Assembly (NCBI GenBank): GCA_023375785.1
Contig: SZWC01003871.1
Coordinates: 28,741-92,740, forward strand
Direction of reading: 5' to 3'
Length of the DNA: 64,000 nt
Source of the DNA: Penium margaritaceum
Taxonomy: Eukaryota; Streptophyta; Zygnematophyceae; Desmidiales; Peniaceae
Shown piece after piece: positions 20,971 through 35,912 of this stretch. Made by a program: the position numbers and the translations under genes. Positions within the stretch are counted from its first letter, which is position 1. Each line of letters starts with the position of its first letter. A model generated the notes under the pieces. It was not told where the DNA came from. It saw nothing but the letters and a program-made list of their open reading frames with translations, and did not search any database.

Positions 20971-23913
20971 TCTCACCTAGGGTGCATGTAGGGCGCAAGT
21001 AGCGCACAACCAGGACAAAACTAGGGCACAACTTGGACGCAAGTAGGGTGCAAGTAGGGTGCAAACAGGGTGCAACTAGAGCTTAACAGGGACGCAACTA
21101 GAGCGTAAGTAGGCCACAAGTAGGGTCCAAGTAGGGCGCTACTAGGGCACAACTAAGGCGTAACTAGGGTGTAACAAGGGTGCAAGTAGGACGCAAGTAG
21201 GGTATAACTAGGGAGTTACTAGGACGCAACTAGGGTATAGCTAGGGCACAACTAGGGCACAAGTAGGACGTAACTAGAGCGCAAGTAGGGCGCAACTTGC
21301 GTGCAACTAGGACGTAGCTAGGGCGTAACTAGGATGGAACTAGGATGTAACAGGGGCCCAAGTAGGGCGTAAGTAGGACGCAAGTAGGGTGCAACTAGGG
21401 CACAGCTAGGGTACATCTAGGAAGTAACTAGGACGCAAGTAGAACGTAAGTAGGGCACAAGTAGTATGCAAGTACGGTGCAACTAGGCCTTACCTAGGGT
21501 GCAACTATGATGTAAAAATGATGCAAGTAGGGCACAAGGACACCGCAAGTAGGGTGCAACGAGGATGCAACTAGGGTGTAACTAGAGCGTAACTATGGTG
21601 CAACTAGGGTGTAACTAGGTTGTAAGTAGGGCACAAGTAGGATGCAAGAAGGGCACAACTAGAACGCAACTAGTGCGGAAATTGGGCGCAACTAGGGCAT
21701 AAGCAAGGTGCAACTAGGGCGCAAATAGGGGGCAAGTATAGTGTAACTAGGGGGCAAGTTTGGCACAAGTAGGGCGGAAGTTGGATGCAAGTAGGAAAAA
21801 ACTAGGGTATAACTAGGGCATAACTAGGGTGCAACTAGGACGGAAGTAGGGTGCAAGTAGGGTGCAAGTAGGACACAAGTAATGGGCAAGCAGGGCACAA
21901 ATAGGGCATAACTAAAGTACAACTAGGACGTAAATAGGGTGCAAGTAGGGTGCAAGTAGGGTCCAACCTGGGCGCAACTACAGTGTAACTAGGGCGCAAG
22001 TAGGGTGCAAGTAGGATGCAAGTAGGGTGCAATTAGGGTGAAACTAGGGTACAAGTAAGGGGCCACTACGTCGCAAGTAAGGTGCAAGTACGGCGCAAGT
22101 AGGAAGCAACTAAGACGCAACTAGGGCACACCTAAGGCGCAAATAGGTCGTAAGAAAGGCGCAAGTACGGCACAAGTAGGCTGCAAGTAGGGCGTAACTA
22201 GGGCACAACTAGGGCGCAACTAGGGTGCAAGTAGGACGAAAGTAAGGTGCAAATATGGCGCAACTCGGGTGCAACTAGGGCACAAGTAGAGCGCAACTAG
22301 GGCGCAAGAAGGGTGCAAGTAGGACGCAAGTAGGTTGCGACTAGGGTGCAAGTGGGGCACAACTAGGGCGGAACTAGGGTCCAAGTAGGATGCAACCAGG
22401 ACGCAACTAGGGCGCAAGTAGGGCACAAGAAGGGAATAACTAGTGCGTAATTAGGGCACAAATAGGACACAAGGAGGGTGCAAGTAGGGCGTAACTAGGG
22501 CGCAACCAGGGTGTAAGGAGGGCATAATTAAAATACAAGTAGGGCGCTACTAGGGCACAACTAGGGTGCAAGGGTTTAACTCGGATGTAACTAGGTGGCA
22601 AGTAGGGTTGAAGTAGGGCGAAAGTAGGGTGCAAGTAGGACACAACTAGGATGCAACTAGCACACAAGAAGGGTATAACTAGGGGACAACTAGGGCTTAA
22701 CAAGGGTGTAACTAGGGTGCAACAAGGGCGCAAGTAGGGTACAACTAGGGCACAACTAGGGCGCAAGTAGGGTGCATGTAGGACATTACTAGGATGCAAG
22801 TAGGACACAAGTGGAGTGCACGTAGGGTGCAAATAGGCACTAGTAGAGTGCAACTAGAGCGGAACTAGGGCGCAACTAGGGTGCAAGTAGGGCATAACTA
22901 GGGTGCAAGTAGGACGCACCTAGGGAACAACTAGGGCATAGCTAGGGCACAACTAGGGTTCAATAAGGGTGCAAGTAGGATGCACGTAGGGTGTAAGTAG
23001 GGTGCAAGTAGGGCACGAGTAGTGTACAACCAGGGCACAACTAGGGCAGAAGTAAGGTGCAACTAGGACGGAAGTAGGACACAAGTAGCGAGCAAGTAGG
23101 GCACAACTAGGGCACTACTAGGGTGCAGCTATGGCACAACTAGTGCACAATTAGGGTGCAAGTAGGGCGCAAGTAAGGTGCAAGTAGGGCGCAACTAAGG
23201 CACAAGTAGGACGCAACTAGGGCGCAAGTAGGGTGCAAGTAGGGCGCAAGCATGACGAAAGTGGCAGGCACTAGGGCACAAGTAGGACGCAACTAAGGTG
23301 CAACTAGGGCACAACTTCGGCGCAACTGGGGCAGAACTAAGGAGCAGCTAGGACGCATCTACGGCGTAAATAGGGCACAAGAAAGGCACATGTAGGGTGA
23401 AACTAGGGTGTATCTAGGGTACAACTAGGGTTGCAAGGAGGGCTCAAGTAGAGCGCAACTAGAGTGCAACTAGGATACAACTAGGGCACAACTAGGACGC
23501 AACCAGGGCGCAAGTAGGACGTAACTAGGGTGCAACAAGGACAAACTATGGCGAAACTAGGGCGCAACTAGAGCTCAAGTAGGGTGCAAGTAGGGCGCAA
23601 GTAGGACGCATGTAGGGCTCACTGAGGGCACAAGTAGGGAACAACTAGGGTGCAACTAGGGGGCAACTAGGGCGCAAAAATGACGTAACAAGGGTGCAAC
23701 TAGTGTGCAACTAGGACGTAAGTAGGGCACAGGTAAGACACAAGGTGGGCCAAACTAGGGCGCAACCAGGGTACAACTAGGGCGCAACTAGGGCATAGCT
23801 ACGGTGCAACTTGGGCGCAGATAGGGTACAACTAGTGCACAACTAAGGCGCAACTAGGGCGTATCCAGGACGCGAGTAGGACGCAAGTAGGGCGCAACTA
23901 GGGTACAAGTAGG
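20971..23913. repeat. Higher-order copy H1 (2943 bp)
   Basis: It begins at anchor T, with anchor G 760 bp in. A peculiar string, CGCACAACCAGGACAAAACT, follows the anchor and was not seen in other copies. The spacing between its anchors matches H2 and H8. Confidence 0.85.
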
Positions 23914-26837
23914 TCTCACCTAGGGTGCATGTAGGGTACAAGTAGGACACAACTAGGGCACAACTTGGGCACAGCTAGGGCGCAAGTAGGGTGCGAGTAG
24001 GGTTCAAATAGGGCACAACTAGAGCATAACAAGGACGCAACTAGAGCACAAGTAGGCCACAAGTAGGGTCCAAGTAGGGCGCAATTTGGGCGCAACTAAG
24101 GTGTAACTAGGGGACAACTAGGGTGCAAGTTGGACGTAAGTAGGATGTAACTAGGGTGTTACTAGGACGTAACTAGGGTGCAGCTAGGGCGCAACTAGAG
24201 CACGATTAGGGCGCAACTAGAGCACAAATACGGCGGAACTTGCGTGCAAATAGGACGCAACTAGGGCGGAACTAGGGCGCAACAAGGGCCCAAGTAGGGC
24301 GCAAGTAGGACGCAAGTAGGGTACAACTAGGGCGCAAGTAGGGTGCATCTAGGAAGCAACTAGTACGTAAGTAGAACGTAAGTAGGGCACAAGTAGTACG
24401 CAAGTATGGTGCAACCAGGCCTTACCTAGGGTGCAACTATGCTGCAAAGATAATTCAAGAAGGACACAAGGACGGCGCAAGCAGGGTGCAACGAGGATGC
24501 AACTAGTGTGCAACTAGAGCGTAACTATGGTGCAACTAGGACACAACTACGGTGCAACTAGGTTGTAAGTAGGACACAAGTGGGATGCAAGTAGGGCACA
24601 ACTAGGACGCAACTAGTACGGAACTTGGGCGCAACTAGGGCGCAAACAAGGTGCAAGTAGGGCACAAATAGGGGGCAAGTAGAGTATAACTAGGGTGCAA
24701 GTAATCGCACAAGTAGGGCCCAAGTTAGACGCAAGTAGGGCACAACTAGGGTGTAACTAGGGCGTAACAAGAACGCAAGTACGGTGTAAGTAAGGCGTAA
24801 ATAGGGCAGAAGTAGGGCGCATGAAGTGCACAACTAGGGCATAACTAGGGCGCGACTAGGGCGCAAGTAGTGCGCAAGAAGGGTGTAGGTAGGACACAAG
24901 TAGTGCACAAGAAGGGTGCAAGTAGGGCATAACTAAAGCGTAACTAAGATGCAAGTAGGGTGCAAGTACGATGCAAGTAGGGTGTAACCTGGGTGCAACT
25001 ACAGTGCAACAAGGGTGCAAGTAGGGTGCAAGAAGGATGCAAGTAGGGTACCATTAGGGTGCAACTAGGGTCCAAGTAATGCGCCACTACAGTGCAAGTA
25101 GGGCACAAGTATGGCATAACTTGGAAGCAACTAGGACGCAACTAGGGAAAATAGGGCGTAAGAAAGGCGTAAGTACGGCGGAAGTAGGGTGCATGCAGGG
25201 CGCAACTAGGACACAACTAGGACGCAACTAGGACGCAAGTAGGACACTAGTAGGGTGCGACTAGGGTGCAACTGGGGCGCAACTAGGGCGGAACTAGGGT
25301 CCAAGTAGGACGCAACTAGGACGCACGTAGGGTGCAAGTAGGGTGTAAGAAGGGAACAACTAGGGTGTAATTAGGGCACAAATAGGACACAAGGAGGGCG
25401 CAAGTAGGGCGCAAGTAGAGCGCAAGTACGGTGTAAGTAGGGCGCAACTAGGGCGTAAGCAGGACACAATTAAGATACAAGTACGGCTTACTTTGGGCGC
25501 AACTAGGGTGCAAGGAGGGCGTAACTAGGGCACAAGCAGGGTGTAACTAGGGTGTAACTAGGTGGCAAGTAGGGCGAAAGTAGGTCAAAAGTAGGATGCA
25601 AGTAGGACGCAAATGGGCTGCAATTAGCATACAAGTAGGGTGTAACTAGGGTGCAACTAGGGCGCAACAAGGGTGCAAGTAGGGTACAACTAGGGTGCAA
25701 GTAGGGTGCATGTAGGACATTACTAAGACACAAGTAGGACACAAGTAGAGTGCACGTAGGGTGTAAGTAGGGCATGAGTAGGGTGGAACTAGGGCGCAAC
25801 TAGGGCGCAACTAGGGCGCAAGTAGGGCGTAACTAGGGTGCAAGTTGGACACAACTAGGGAATGACTAGGGTGCAACGAAAGCACAACTAGGGTTCAATC
25901 AGGGTGCAAGTAGGATGCACGTAGTGCGTAAGTAGGGCGCAAGTAGGGCACAAGTAGTGTACAACCAGGGCACAACTAGGGCACAAGTAAGGTGCAACTA
26001 GGACGGAAGAAGGGCACAAGTAGGGAGCAAATAGGGAACAACGAGGGTGCAACTAGGGTGCAGCTATGGTGCAACTAGTGCACAATTAGGGTGCATGTAG
26101 GGCGCAACTAGGACACAAGTAGAACGCAACTAGGGCGCAAGTAGGGTGCAAGTAGGGTGTAAGCATGATGAAACTGGCAGCAACTAGGGCACATGTACGG
26201 CGCAACTAGGGTGCAAGTAGGGCACAACTACGGCGCAACTAGGGCACAACTTAGGAGCAACTAGGACGCATCTAGGGCGTAACTAAGGCGCAAGTAAGGC
26301 GCATGTAGGGTGCAACTAGGGTGTATCTAGGGTGCAAGTAGGGTTGCAAGGAGGGCTCAAGTAGGGTGCAACTACGGCACAACTAGGGCAAAACTAGGGT
26401 GCAACTAGGACGCAACCAGGGCGCAAGTAGGGCTTAACTAGGGTGCAACTAGGACAAACTATGGCCAAACTAGGGCACAACTAGAGCTCAAGTAGGGTGC
26501 AAGTAGGGCACAAGTAGGGCGCAAGTAGGGCGCAAGTAGGGCGCACGTAGGACGCAAGTAGGGAACAACTAGGGTGCAACTAGGGGGCAAGTAGGGTGCA
26601 AAAAAGACGTAACTAGGGTGCATCTAGTACGTGACTAGGGCGTAACTAGGACACAAGTAGGACACAAGGTGGGCCAAACTAGGGCGCATCCTGGGCACAA
26701 CTAGGGCGGAACTGGGGCACAACTATGGAACAACTAGGTCTCCAATAGGGCACAACTAGTGCAAAACTAGGGCGCAACTAGGACACAGCTAGGACGCGAG
26801 TAGGACGCAAGTAAGGCGCAACTAATGTGCAAGTAGG
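23914..26837. repeat. Higher-order copy H2 (2924 bp)
   Basis: Anchor G lies 760 bp in. It shares CAATTTGGG at offset 168 and ATTCAAGAAGGACACAAGGA at offset 538 with copy H8 (offsets 179 and 539), although H8 lies about 18 kb away. Neighbouring copies lack both strings. Confidence 0.85.
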
Positions 26838-29800
26838 TCCCACTTCGGGTGCATGTAGGGCGCAAGTAGGACACAACTAGGGCGCAACTTGGGCATAACG
26901 AGGGAGCAAGTAGGGTGCAAGTAGGGTACAAATAGGGTGCAACTAGAGCGTAACAAGGACGCAACTAGAGCGCAAGTAGGCCACAAGTAGGGTCTAAGTA
27001 GGGCGCAACTAGGGCGTAACTAAGGTGTAACTAGGGCGCAACTAGGGTGCAAGGAGGACGTAAGTAGGGTGTAACAAGGGTGTTACTAGGACGCAACTAG
27101 GGTGCAGCTAGGGAGCAACTAGGGCACAACTAGGACACAACTAGAGCGCAAGTAGGGCGCAACTTGCGTGCTACTAGGACACAACTAGGGCGCAACTAGG
27201 GTGAAACTAGGGTGCAACAAGGGCCCCAGTAGGGCATGAGTAGGTCGCAAGTAGGGTGCAACTAGGGCGCAAGTAGGGTGCATCTAGGAAGCAACTAGGA
27301 CGCAAGTAGAACGTAAGTGGGGTACAAGTAGTACGCAATTACGGTGCAACTACGCCTTACCTAGGGTGCAACTATGATGCAAAAATGATGCAAGTAGGGC
27401 ACAAGGATGGCGCAAATAGGGTGGAACGAGGATGCAACTAGGGTGCAACTAGAGCGTAACTATGGTGCAACTAGGGTGCAACTAGGACACAACTAGGGTG
27501 CAACTAGGTCGTAAGTGGGGCACAAGTAGGATGCAAGTAGGGCACAACTAGGACGCAACTTGTGCGGAACTTGGGCGCAACTAGGGCACAAGAAAGGTGC
27601 AACTTGGGCGCAAATAGGGGGCAAGTAGAGTATAACTAGGGCGCAAGTTTGGCACAAGTAGGGCGCAAGTTGGATGCAAGTAGGGCACAACTAGGGTGTA
27701 ACTAGGGCATAACTAGGGCGCAAGTATGGTGTAAGTAGGGTGCAAGTAGGACACAAGTAGGGCCTAAGTAGTGCACAACTAGGGCATAACTAAGGTGCAA
27801 CTAGGGCAGAAGTAGGGCGCAAGTAGGGTGCAAGAAGGACACAAGTAATGGGCAAGTAGGGCGCAAATAGGGCATAACTAGAGCGCAACTGGGACGTAAA
27901 TAGGGTGCAAGTAGGGCGCAAGTAGGGTGCAACCTGGGCGCAACTACAGTGCAACTAGGGCGCAAGTAGGGTGCAAGTAGGATGCAAGTAGGATGCAATT
28001 AGGGTACAACTAGGGTGCAAGTAAGGGGTCACAACGGCGCAAGTAGGGCGCAAGTACGTTGTAAGTAGGAAACAACTAAGACGCAACTAGGGCACACCTA
28101 GGGCGCAAATAGGTCGTAAGAATGGCGCAAGTACGGCACAAGTAGGCTGCAAGTAGGGCATAACTAGGGCACAACTAGGGTGCAACTAGGGTGCAAGTAG
28201 GACGAAAGTAAGGTGCAAATAGGGCGCAATTCGGGCGCAACTAGGGCACAGGTAGAGCGCAACTAGGACGTAAGAAGGGCGTAAGTAGGACGCAAGTAGG
28301 GTGCGACTAGGGTGCAACTGGGGCGCAACTAGGGCGAAACTAGGGTCCAAGTAGGATGCAACAAGGATGCCACTAGGGCGCAAGTAGGGCACAAGAAGGG
28401 AAAAACTAGGGCGTAATTAGGACACAAATGAGAAACAAGGAGGGTGCAAGTAGGGCGCAAGTAGGACGTAACATGGGCGCAACTAGGGTGTAAGGAGGGC
28501 ATAATTAAGATGCAAGTAGGGCGCAACTAGGGCGCAACTAGGGTGCAAGTACGGTGCAACCAGGATACAACCAGGGTTAAACTGGGGCGTAACTAGGCGG
28601 CAAGTAGGGTTAAAGTAGGGCGAAAGTAGGGCGCAAGTAGGACGCAACTAGGATGCAACTAGCACACAAGAAGGGTACACCTAGGGAACAACTAGGGCTT
28701 AACTAGGGTGTAACTAGGGCGCAACAAGGGTGTAAGTAGGGTACAACTAGGGCGCAAGTAGGGTGCATGTAGGACATTACTAGGACTCAAGTAGGACACA
28801 AGTGGAGTCCACGTAGGGTGCAAATAGGCATGAGTAGAGTGCAACTAGGGAACAACTAGGGCGCAACTAGGACGCAACTAGGGCGCAACTAGGGCGTAAC
28901 TATGGTGCAAGTAGGACGCAACTAGGGAACAGCTAGGGTGCAGCTAGGGCACAACTAGGGTTCAATTATGGTGCAAGTACGATGCACGTAGGGCGTAAGC
29001 AGGGCGCAAGTAGGGCACAAGTAGTGTACAACTAGGGCACAACTAGGGCACAAGTAAGGTGCAACTAGGACGGAAGTAGGGCACAAGTAGGGTGCAAGGA
29101 GGGCACAACTAGGGCCCTACTAGGGTGCAGCTATAGCCCAACTAGTGCACTGTTATGGTGCAAGTAGGGCGCAAGTAAGGTGCAAGTAGGGCGCAACTAG
29201 GGCACAAGTAGGACGCAACTAGGGGGCAAGTAGGGTGTAAGTAGGGCGCAAGCCAGACGAAAGTGGCAGGCAGTAGGGCACAAGTAGGGCGCAACTAAGG
29301 TGCAACTAGGGCACAACTTCGGCGCAACTGGGGTGGAACTAAGGGGCAGCTAGGATGCATCTATGGCTCAAATAGGGCGCAAGAAAGGCACATGTAGGGT
29401 GCAACTAGGATGTATCTAGGGTACAACTAGGGTTGCAAGGAGGGCTCAAGTAGGGCGCAACTAGAGCGCAACTAGGACACAACAAGGGCGCAACTAGGAC
29501 ACAACCAGGGCACAAGTAGGACGTAACTAGGGTGCAACAAGGACAAGTTATGGCGGGCGCAACTAGAGCTCAAGTAGGGTGCAAGTAGGGCGCAAGCAAG
29601 ATGCAAGTAGGGCCCACGGAGGGCATAAGTAGTGAACAACTAGGGTGCAACTAGGGGGCAACTAGGGCGCAAAAATGATGTAACTAGGGTGCAACTAGTG
29701 CGCAACTAGGACGTAACTAGGGCACAAGTAAGACACAAGGTGGGCCAAACTAGGGCGCAAACAGGACACAACTAGGGCGCAACTAGGGCATAACTACGGT

Positions 29801-29908
29801 ACAACTAGGGCGCAAATAGGGTACAACTAGTGCACAACTAAGGCGCAACTAGGGTGTAGCCAGGACGCGAGTAGGACGCAAGTAGGGCGCAACTAGGGTG
29901 CAAGTAGG
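26838..29908. repeat. Higher-order copy H3 (3071 bp)
   Basis: Anchor T is degenerate (TCCCACTTCGGGTGCATG), and anchor G lies 782 bp in. ACGAGGGAGCAAGTAG at offset 59 is shared with H5. Confidence 0.82.
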
Positions 29909-32900
29909 TCTCACCTAGGGTGCATGTAGGGCCCAAGTAGGGCACGACTAGGACACAACTAGGGCGCAACTAGGGTGCAAGTAGCGTGTGAATAGGGCGC
30001 AACTAGAGTGTAACAAGGACGCAACTAGAGCGCAAGTAGGCCACAAGTAGGGACCAAGTAGGGCATAACTAGGGCACAACTAAGGCATAACTAGGGTGCA
30101 ACTAGGGTGCAAATAGGATGCAAGTAGGGTGTAACTAGGGTGTTACTAGGATGCAACTAGGGTGCAGTTAGGATGTAACAAGGGGGCAAGTAGGGCACAA
30201 CTTGCGTGCAACTAGGACATAACAAGGACGCAACTAGGATGGAACTAGGGCGCAACAATGGCCCAAGTAGGGCGTAAGTAGGACGCAAGTAGGGTGCAAC
30301 TAGGGTGCAACTAGGGTGCAACTGGGACGCAAGTAGAACGTTAGTAGGGCACAAGTAGTACGCAAGTAGGGCATCACTAGGCCTTAACTAGGATACAACT
30401 TTGGTGCAAAAACAATGCAAGTAGGGCACAAGGATGGCGCAAGTAGGATGCAACGAGGATTCAACTAGGATGCAACTAGAGCGTAACTAGGGTGCAACTA
30501 GTTCACAACTAACACACAACTAGGGTGCAACTAGGACTTACGTAGGGCACAAGTAGGATGCAAGTAGGGCATAACTAGGATGCAACTAGTGCGGAACTTG
30601 GACGCAACTAGGACATAAGCAAGGTACAAGTAGGACGCAAATAGGGGGCCTGTAGAGTATAACTACGGCACAAGTATGGCACAAGTAGGGCGCAAGTTGG
30701 ACGCAAATAGGGCACAACTAGGGTGTAACTAGGGCGTAACTAGGGTGCAAGTATGGTGTAAGTAGGGTGCAAGTAGGGCACAAGTAGGGCACAAGAAGTG
30801 CAGAACTAGGACATAGCTAGGGCATAATTGGGGTGCAAGTAGTGCGCAAGTAGGGTGCAAGTAGGACACAAGTAGTGCGTAAATAGGGTGCAAGTAGGGC
30901 ATAACACTAGCGCAACTAGGATGAAAACAGGGTGCAAGAAGGGTGCAAGTAAGGTGCATCCTGGGTGCAACTACAGTGTAACAAGCGCGCAAGTAGGGTG
31001 CAAGAAGGATGCAAGTAGGGTGCAATTAGGGCGCAACTAGGGCGTAGAAAACGTACCACTATAGCGCAAGTAGGGCGAAAGTATGGCATAACTTGGACGC
31101 AACTAGGACGCAACTAGGGGACACCTAGGGTGCAAATAGGGCGTAAGAAGGGAGTAAGAACGGCGCAAGTAGGGTACAAGTAGGACAAAAGTAAGTTGCA
31201 AATAGGGTACAACTAGGCCGCAAGTAGGGCACAAGTGGAGTGCAACTAGGGCGTAAGAAGGACGCAAGGAGGACACAAGTAGGGTGCGACTAGGGTGCAA
31301 CTGGGATGTAACTAGGGCAGAACTAGGGTGCAAGTAGGACACAACTTGGACGCACGTAGGGCGCAAGTAAGGCGCAAGAAGGGAACAACTAGGGCGTAAT
31401 TAGGGCACAAATAGGACACCAGGAGGGCGCAAGTAGGGTGCAAGTAGGGCGCAAGTAGGGCGCAACTAGGGCGTAAGCAGGGCACAATCAAGATGCAAGT
31501 AGGGCTCAACTTGGGCGCAACTAGGGTGCAACCAGGGTGCAACTAGGGCGCAACCAGGACACAAGCAGGGTGTAACTGGGGCGTAACTAGGTGTAAATTA
31601 GGGCGAAAGCAGGTCAAAAGTAGGGTGCATGTAGGACGCAACTGGGGTGCAACTAGCATACAAGTAGGGTGCAACTAGGGGACAACTAGGGCTTAACTAG
31701 GGCGCAACTAGGGCGCAACAAGGGTGCAAGTAGGGTACAACTAGGGTGCAAGTAGGGTGCATGTAGGACATTACTAGGACGCAACTAGGACACAAGTAGA
31801 GTTCACGAAGGGTGCAAGTAGGGCACGAGTAAGGTGGAACTAGGGTGCAACTAGGGCGCAACAAGGGCGGAAGTAGGGCTTAACTAAGGTGCAAGTAGGA
31901 CACAACTAGGGAACGACTAGGGTGCAACGAGAGCACAATAAGGTTTCAATAAGGGTGCAAGTAAGATGCACGTAGGGCGTAAGTAGGGCGCAAGTAGGGC
32001 ACAAGTAGTGTACAACGAGGGCACAACTAGGGCACAAGTAAGGTGCAACTAGGATGGAAGTAGGGCACAAGTAGGGTGAAAATAGGGTACAACTAGGGCG
32101 CAACTAGGGTGTAGCTATGGCGCAAGTAGTGCACAACAAGGGTGCAAGTAGGGTGCAAACAAGGTGCAACTAGGGCGCAACTAGGGCACATCTAGGACGC
32201 AACTAGGGCGCAAGTAGGGTGCAAGTAGGGCGCAAGCAGGACGAAACTGGCAGCAACTAGGGCATAAGTTGGGCGCAACTAGGGTGCAAGTAGGGCACAA
32301 CTACGGCGCAACTAGGGCGCAACTAAGGAGCAACTAGGACTCATCTAGGGCGTAAGCAGGACGCAAGTATGGTGCATGTAGGGTGCAACTAGGAGGTATC
32401 TAGGGTGCAACTAGGGTTCCAAGGAGGGCTCAAGTGGGACGCAACTACGGCAAAACTAGGGCACAACTAAGGCGCAGCTAAGACGCAACCAGGGCGCAAG
32501 TAGGGCATAACTAGGGTGCAACTAGGACAAACTATGGCCAAACTAGGGCGCAACTAGAGCTCAAGTAGGGTGCAAGTAGGGCCCAAGTAGGGCGCAAGTA
32601 GAGCATACGTAGGGCGCAAGTAGAGCATACGTAGGGCGCAAGTAGGGAACATAAAGGGTGCAACTAGGGGGCAAGTAGGGCGCAAAAAAGACGTAACTAG
32701 GGTGCAACTAGTAGGTGACTAGGACTTAACTAGGACACAAGTAGGACACAAGGTGGGCCAAACTAGGGCGCAACCAGGGCACAACTAGGGCGCAACTAGG
32801 GCACAACTACAACGCAACTAGGACTCAAATAGGGCGCAACTAGTGCACAACTAGGGCATAACTAGGACGCAACTAGGACGGGAGTAGGATGCAAGTAGGG

Positions 32901-32921
32901 CGCAACTAGGGTACAAGTAGG
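29909..32921. repeat. Higher-order copy H4 (3013 bp)
   Basis: Anchor G is altered (GGCCTGTAGAGTATAACT) and lies 738 bp in. GTGTGAATAG at offset 77 is shared with H6 and H7. A 22-bp duplication (AGAGCATACGT units) sits at 32599-32642. Confidence 0.82.
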
Positions 32922-35912
32922 TCTCACCTAGGGTGCATGTAGGGCGCTAGTAGGGCACAACTAGGACACAACTAGGGCGCAACTTGGGCACAACGAGGGA
33001 GCAAGTAGGGTGCAAGTAGGGTGCAAATAGGGCGCAAATAGAGCGTAACAAGGACGTAACTAGATCGCAAGTAGGCCACAAGTAGGGTCCAAGTAGGGCG
33101 CAACCAGGGTGCAACTAAGGTGTAACTTGGGTGCAACTAGGGTGCAAGGAGGACGTAAGTAGGGTGTAACTAGGGTGTTACTAGGACTCAACTAGGGTGC
33201 AGCTAGGGCCAAACTAGGGCACAAGTAGGACGCAACTAAAGCGCCAGTAGGTCACAATGTGTGTGCAACTAGGATGCATCTAGGGGGCAACTAGGGCGGA
33301 ACTAGGGCGCAACACGGGCCTAAGTAGGACGTAAGTAGGACGCAAGTAGGGTGCAACTAGGGCGCAACTAGGGTGTATTTAGGAAGCAACTCGGACGCAT
33401 GTAGAACATAAGTAGGGCACAAGTAGTAGGCAAGTAGGGTGCAGCTAGGCCTTACCTAGGGTGCAACTATGACACAAAAACAATGCAAGTAGGGCACAAG
33501 GACAGTGCAAGTAGGGTGCAACGAGGATGCAACCAGGGTGCAACTAGAGCGCAACTGCGGTGCAACTAGGGTGCAACTAGGACACAACTAGGGTATAACT
33601 AGGTTGTAAGTAGAGCACAAGTAGGATGCAAGTAGGGCACAACTAGGACGTAACTAGTGCGGAACTTGGGCGCAACTAGGGCACAAGCAAGGTGCAAGTA
33701 GGGCACAAATAGGGGGCAAGTAGAGTATAACTAGGGCGCAAGTTTGGCACAAGTTGGGCGTAAGTTGGACGCAAGTAGGGCACAACTAGGGTGTAACTAG
33801 GGCATAACTAGGGCACAAGTATGGTGTAAGTAGGGCCCAAGTAGGGTACAAGTAGGATGCAAGTAGTGCACAACAAGGGCATAACTAAGGCGCAACTAGG
33901 GCGGAAGTAGGGCACAAGTAGGGTGCAAATAGGACACAAGTAATGGGGAAGTAGGGCGCAAATAGGGCATAAATAAAGCGCAACTAAGACGTAAATAGGG
34001 TGCAAGTAGAGTACAAGTAGTGTGCAACCTGGGTACAACTACCCTTCAACTAGGGCGCAAGTAGGGTGCAAGTAGGATGCAAGTAGGGTACAATTAGGGC
34101 GCAGCTAGGACGCAAGTAAGGGGCCACTACGGCGCAAGTAGGGCGCAAGTACGGCGAACGTAGGAAGAAACTAAGACACAACTAGGGTACACCTAGGGCG
34201 CAAATAGGTCATAAGAAAGGCACAAGTACGGCACAAGTAGGGTGCAAGGAGGGCGTAACTAGGGCACAACTAGAGTGCAACTAGGGCGCAAGTTGGACAA
34301 AAGCAAGGTGCAAATAGGGCGCAACTAGGGCACAAGTAGAGCGCAACTAGGGCACAAGAAGGGTGTAAGTAGGACGCAAGTAGGGTGCGACTAGGGTGCA
34401 ACTGGGGTGCACCTAGGGCAGAACTAGGATCCAAGTAGGGCGCAAGAAGGGAACAACTATGGCATTATCAGGGCAAAAATAGAACACAAGGAAGGCGCAA
34501 GTAGGGTGCAAGTAGGGTGTAACTAGGGTGCAACTAGGGCGTAAGCAGGGCACAATTAAGATGCAAGTAGGGTGCATCTCGGGCACAACTAGGGCGCAAC
34601 TAGGGTGCAAGCAGGGTTTAACTAGGGTGTAACTAGGCAGCCGGTAGGGTGGAAGTAGAGCGAAAGTAGGGTGCAAGTAGGCCGCAACTAGGGTGCAACT
34701 AGCACACAAGAAGGGTGCAACTAGGGGAAAACTAGGGCTGAACCAGGGTGTAATTGGGGCGTAACAAGGACGCAAGTAGGGTACAACAAGGGTGCAAGTA
34801 GGGCGCATGTAGGGCATTACTAGGACGCGAGTAGGACACAAGTGGAGTGCACGTAGGGTGCAAATAGGCACGAGTAGGGTGCAACCAGGGCGCAACTAAG
34901 GCGCAACTAGGGCGTAAGAAGGGTGCAAGTAGGACGCAACTAGGGAACAACTAGGACGCAGCTAGGGCACAACTAGGGTTCAATTAGGGTGCAAGAAGGA
35001 TGCACGTAGGGCGTAAGTAGGGCGCAAGTAGGGCACAAGTAGTGTACAACCAGTGCACAACTAGGGCACAAGTAAGGTGCAACTAGGACGGAAGTAGGGC
35101 ACAAGTAGGGTGCAAGTAGGGCACAACTAGGGCACAACTAGGGTGCAGCTATGGCGCAACTAGTACACAATTAGGGTGCAAGTAGGGCGCAAATAAGGTG
35201 CAAGTAGGGCACAACTAGGGCACAAGTAGGACGCAACTAGGGTGCAAGTAGGGTGCAAGTAGGGTGCAAGCAGGAAGAAAGTGGCAGGCAGTAGGGCACA
35301 AGTAGGGCGCAACTAAGGTGCAAGTAGGGCACAACTTCAGCGCAACAGGGGCGGAACTAAGGAGCAGCTAGGACGCATCTAGGGCGTAAACAGAGCGCAA
35401 GAAGGGCACATGCAGGGTGCAACTAAGGTGTATCTAGGGTGCAACTAGGGTTGCAAGGAGGGCTCAAGTAGGGCGCAACTACAGTGTAACAAGGGCATAA
35501 CTAGGGCACAACTAGGACGCAACCAGGGCGGAAGTAGGACGTACTAGGGTGCAACTAGGACAAACTATGGCAAAACTAGGGCGCAACTAGAGCTCAAGTA
35601 GGGTGCAAGTAGGGCGCAAGTGGGGCGCAAGTAGGGCGCACGGAGGGCACAACTAGGGAACAACTAGGGTGGGCAATTAGGGCGCAAAAATGATATAACT
35701 AGGGTGCAACTAGGACGTAACTAGGGCACAAGTAAGACACAAGGTGGGCCAAACTAGGGCGCAACCAGGGCACAACTGGGGCGCAACTAGGGTACAACAA
35801 TGGTCCAACTAGGGTGCAAATAGGGTGCAACAAGTGTACAACTAAGGCGCAACTAGGGCGTAGCTAGGACGCGACTAGGACGCAAGTAGGGCGCAACTAG
35901 GGTGAAAGTAGG
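32922..35912. repeat. Higher-order copy H5 (2991 bp)
   Basis: Anchor G lies 793 bp in. ACGAGGGAGCAAGTAG at offset 70 groups it with H3. Confidence 0.83.
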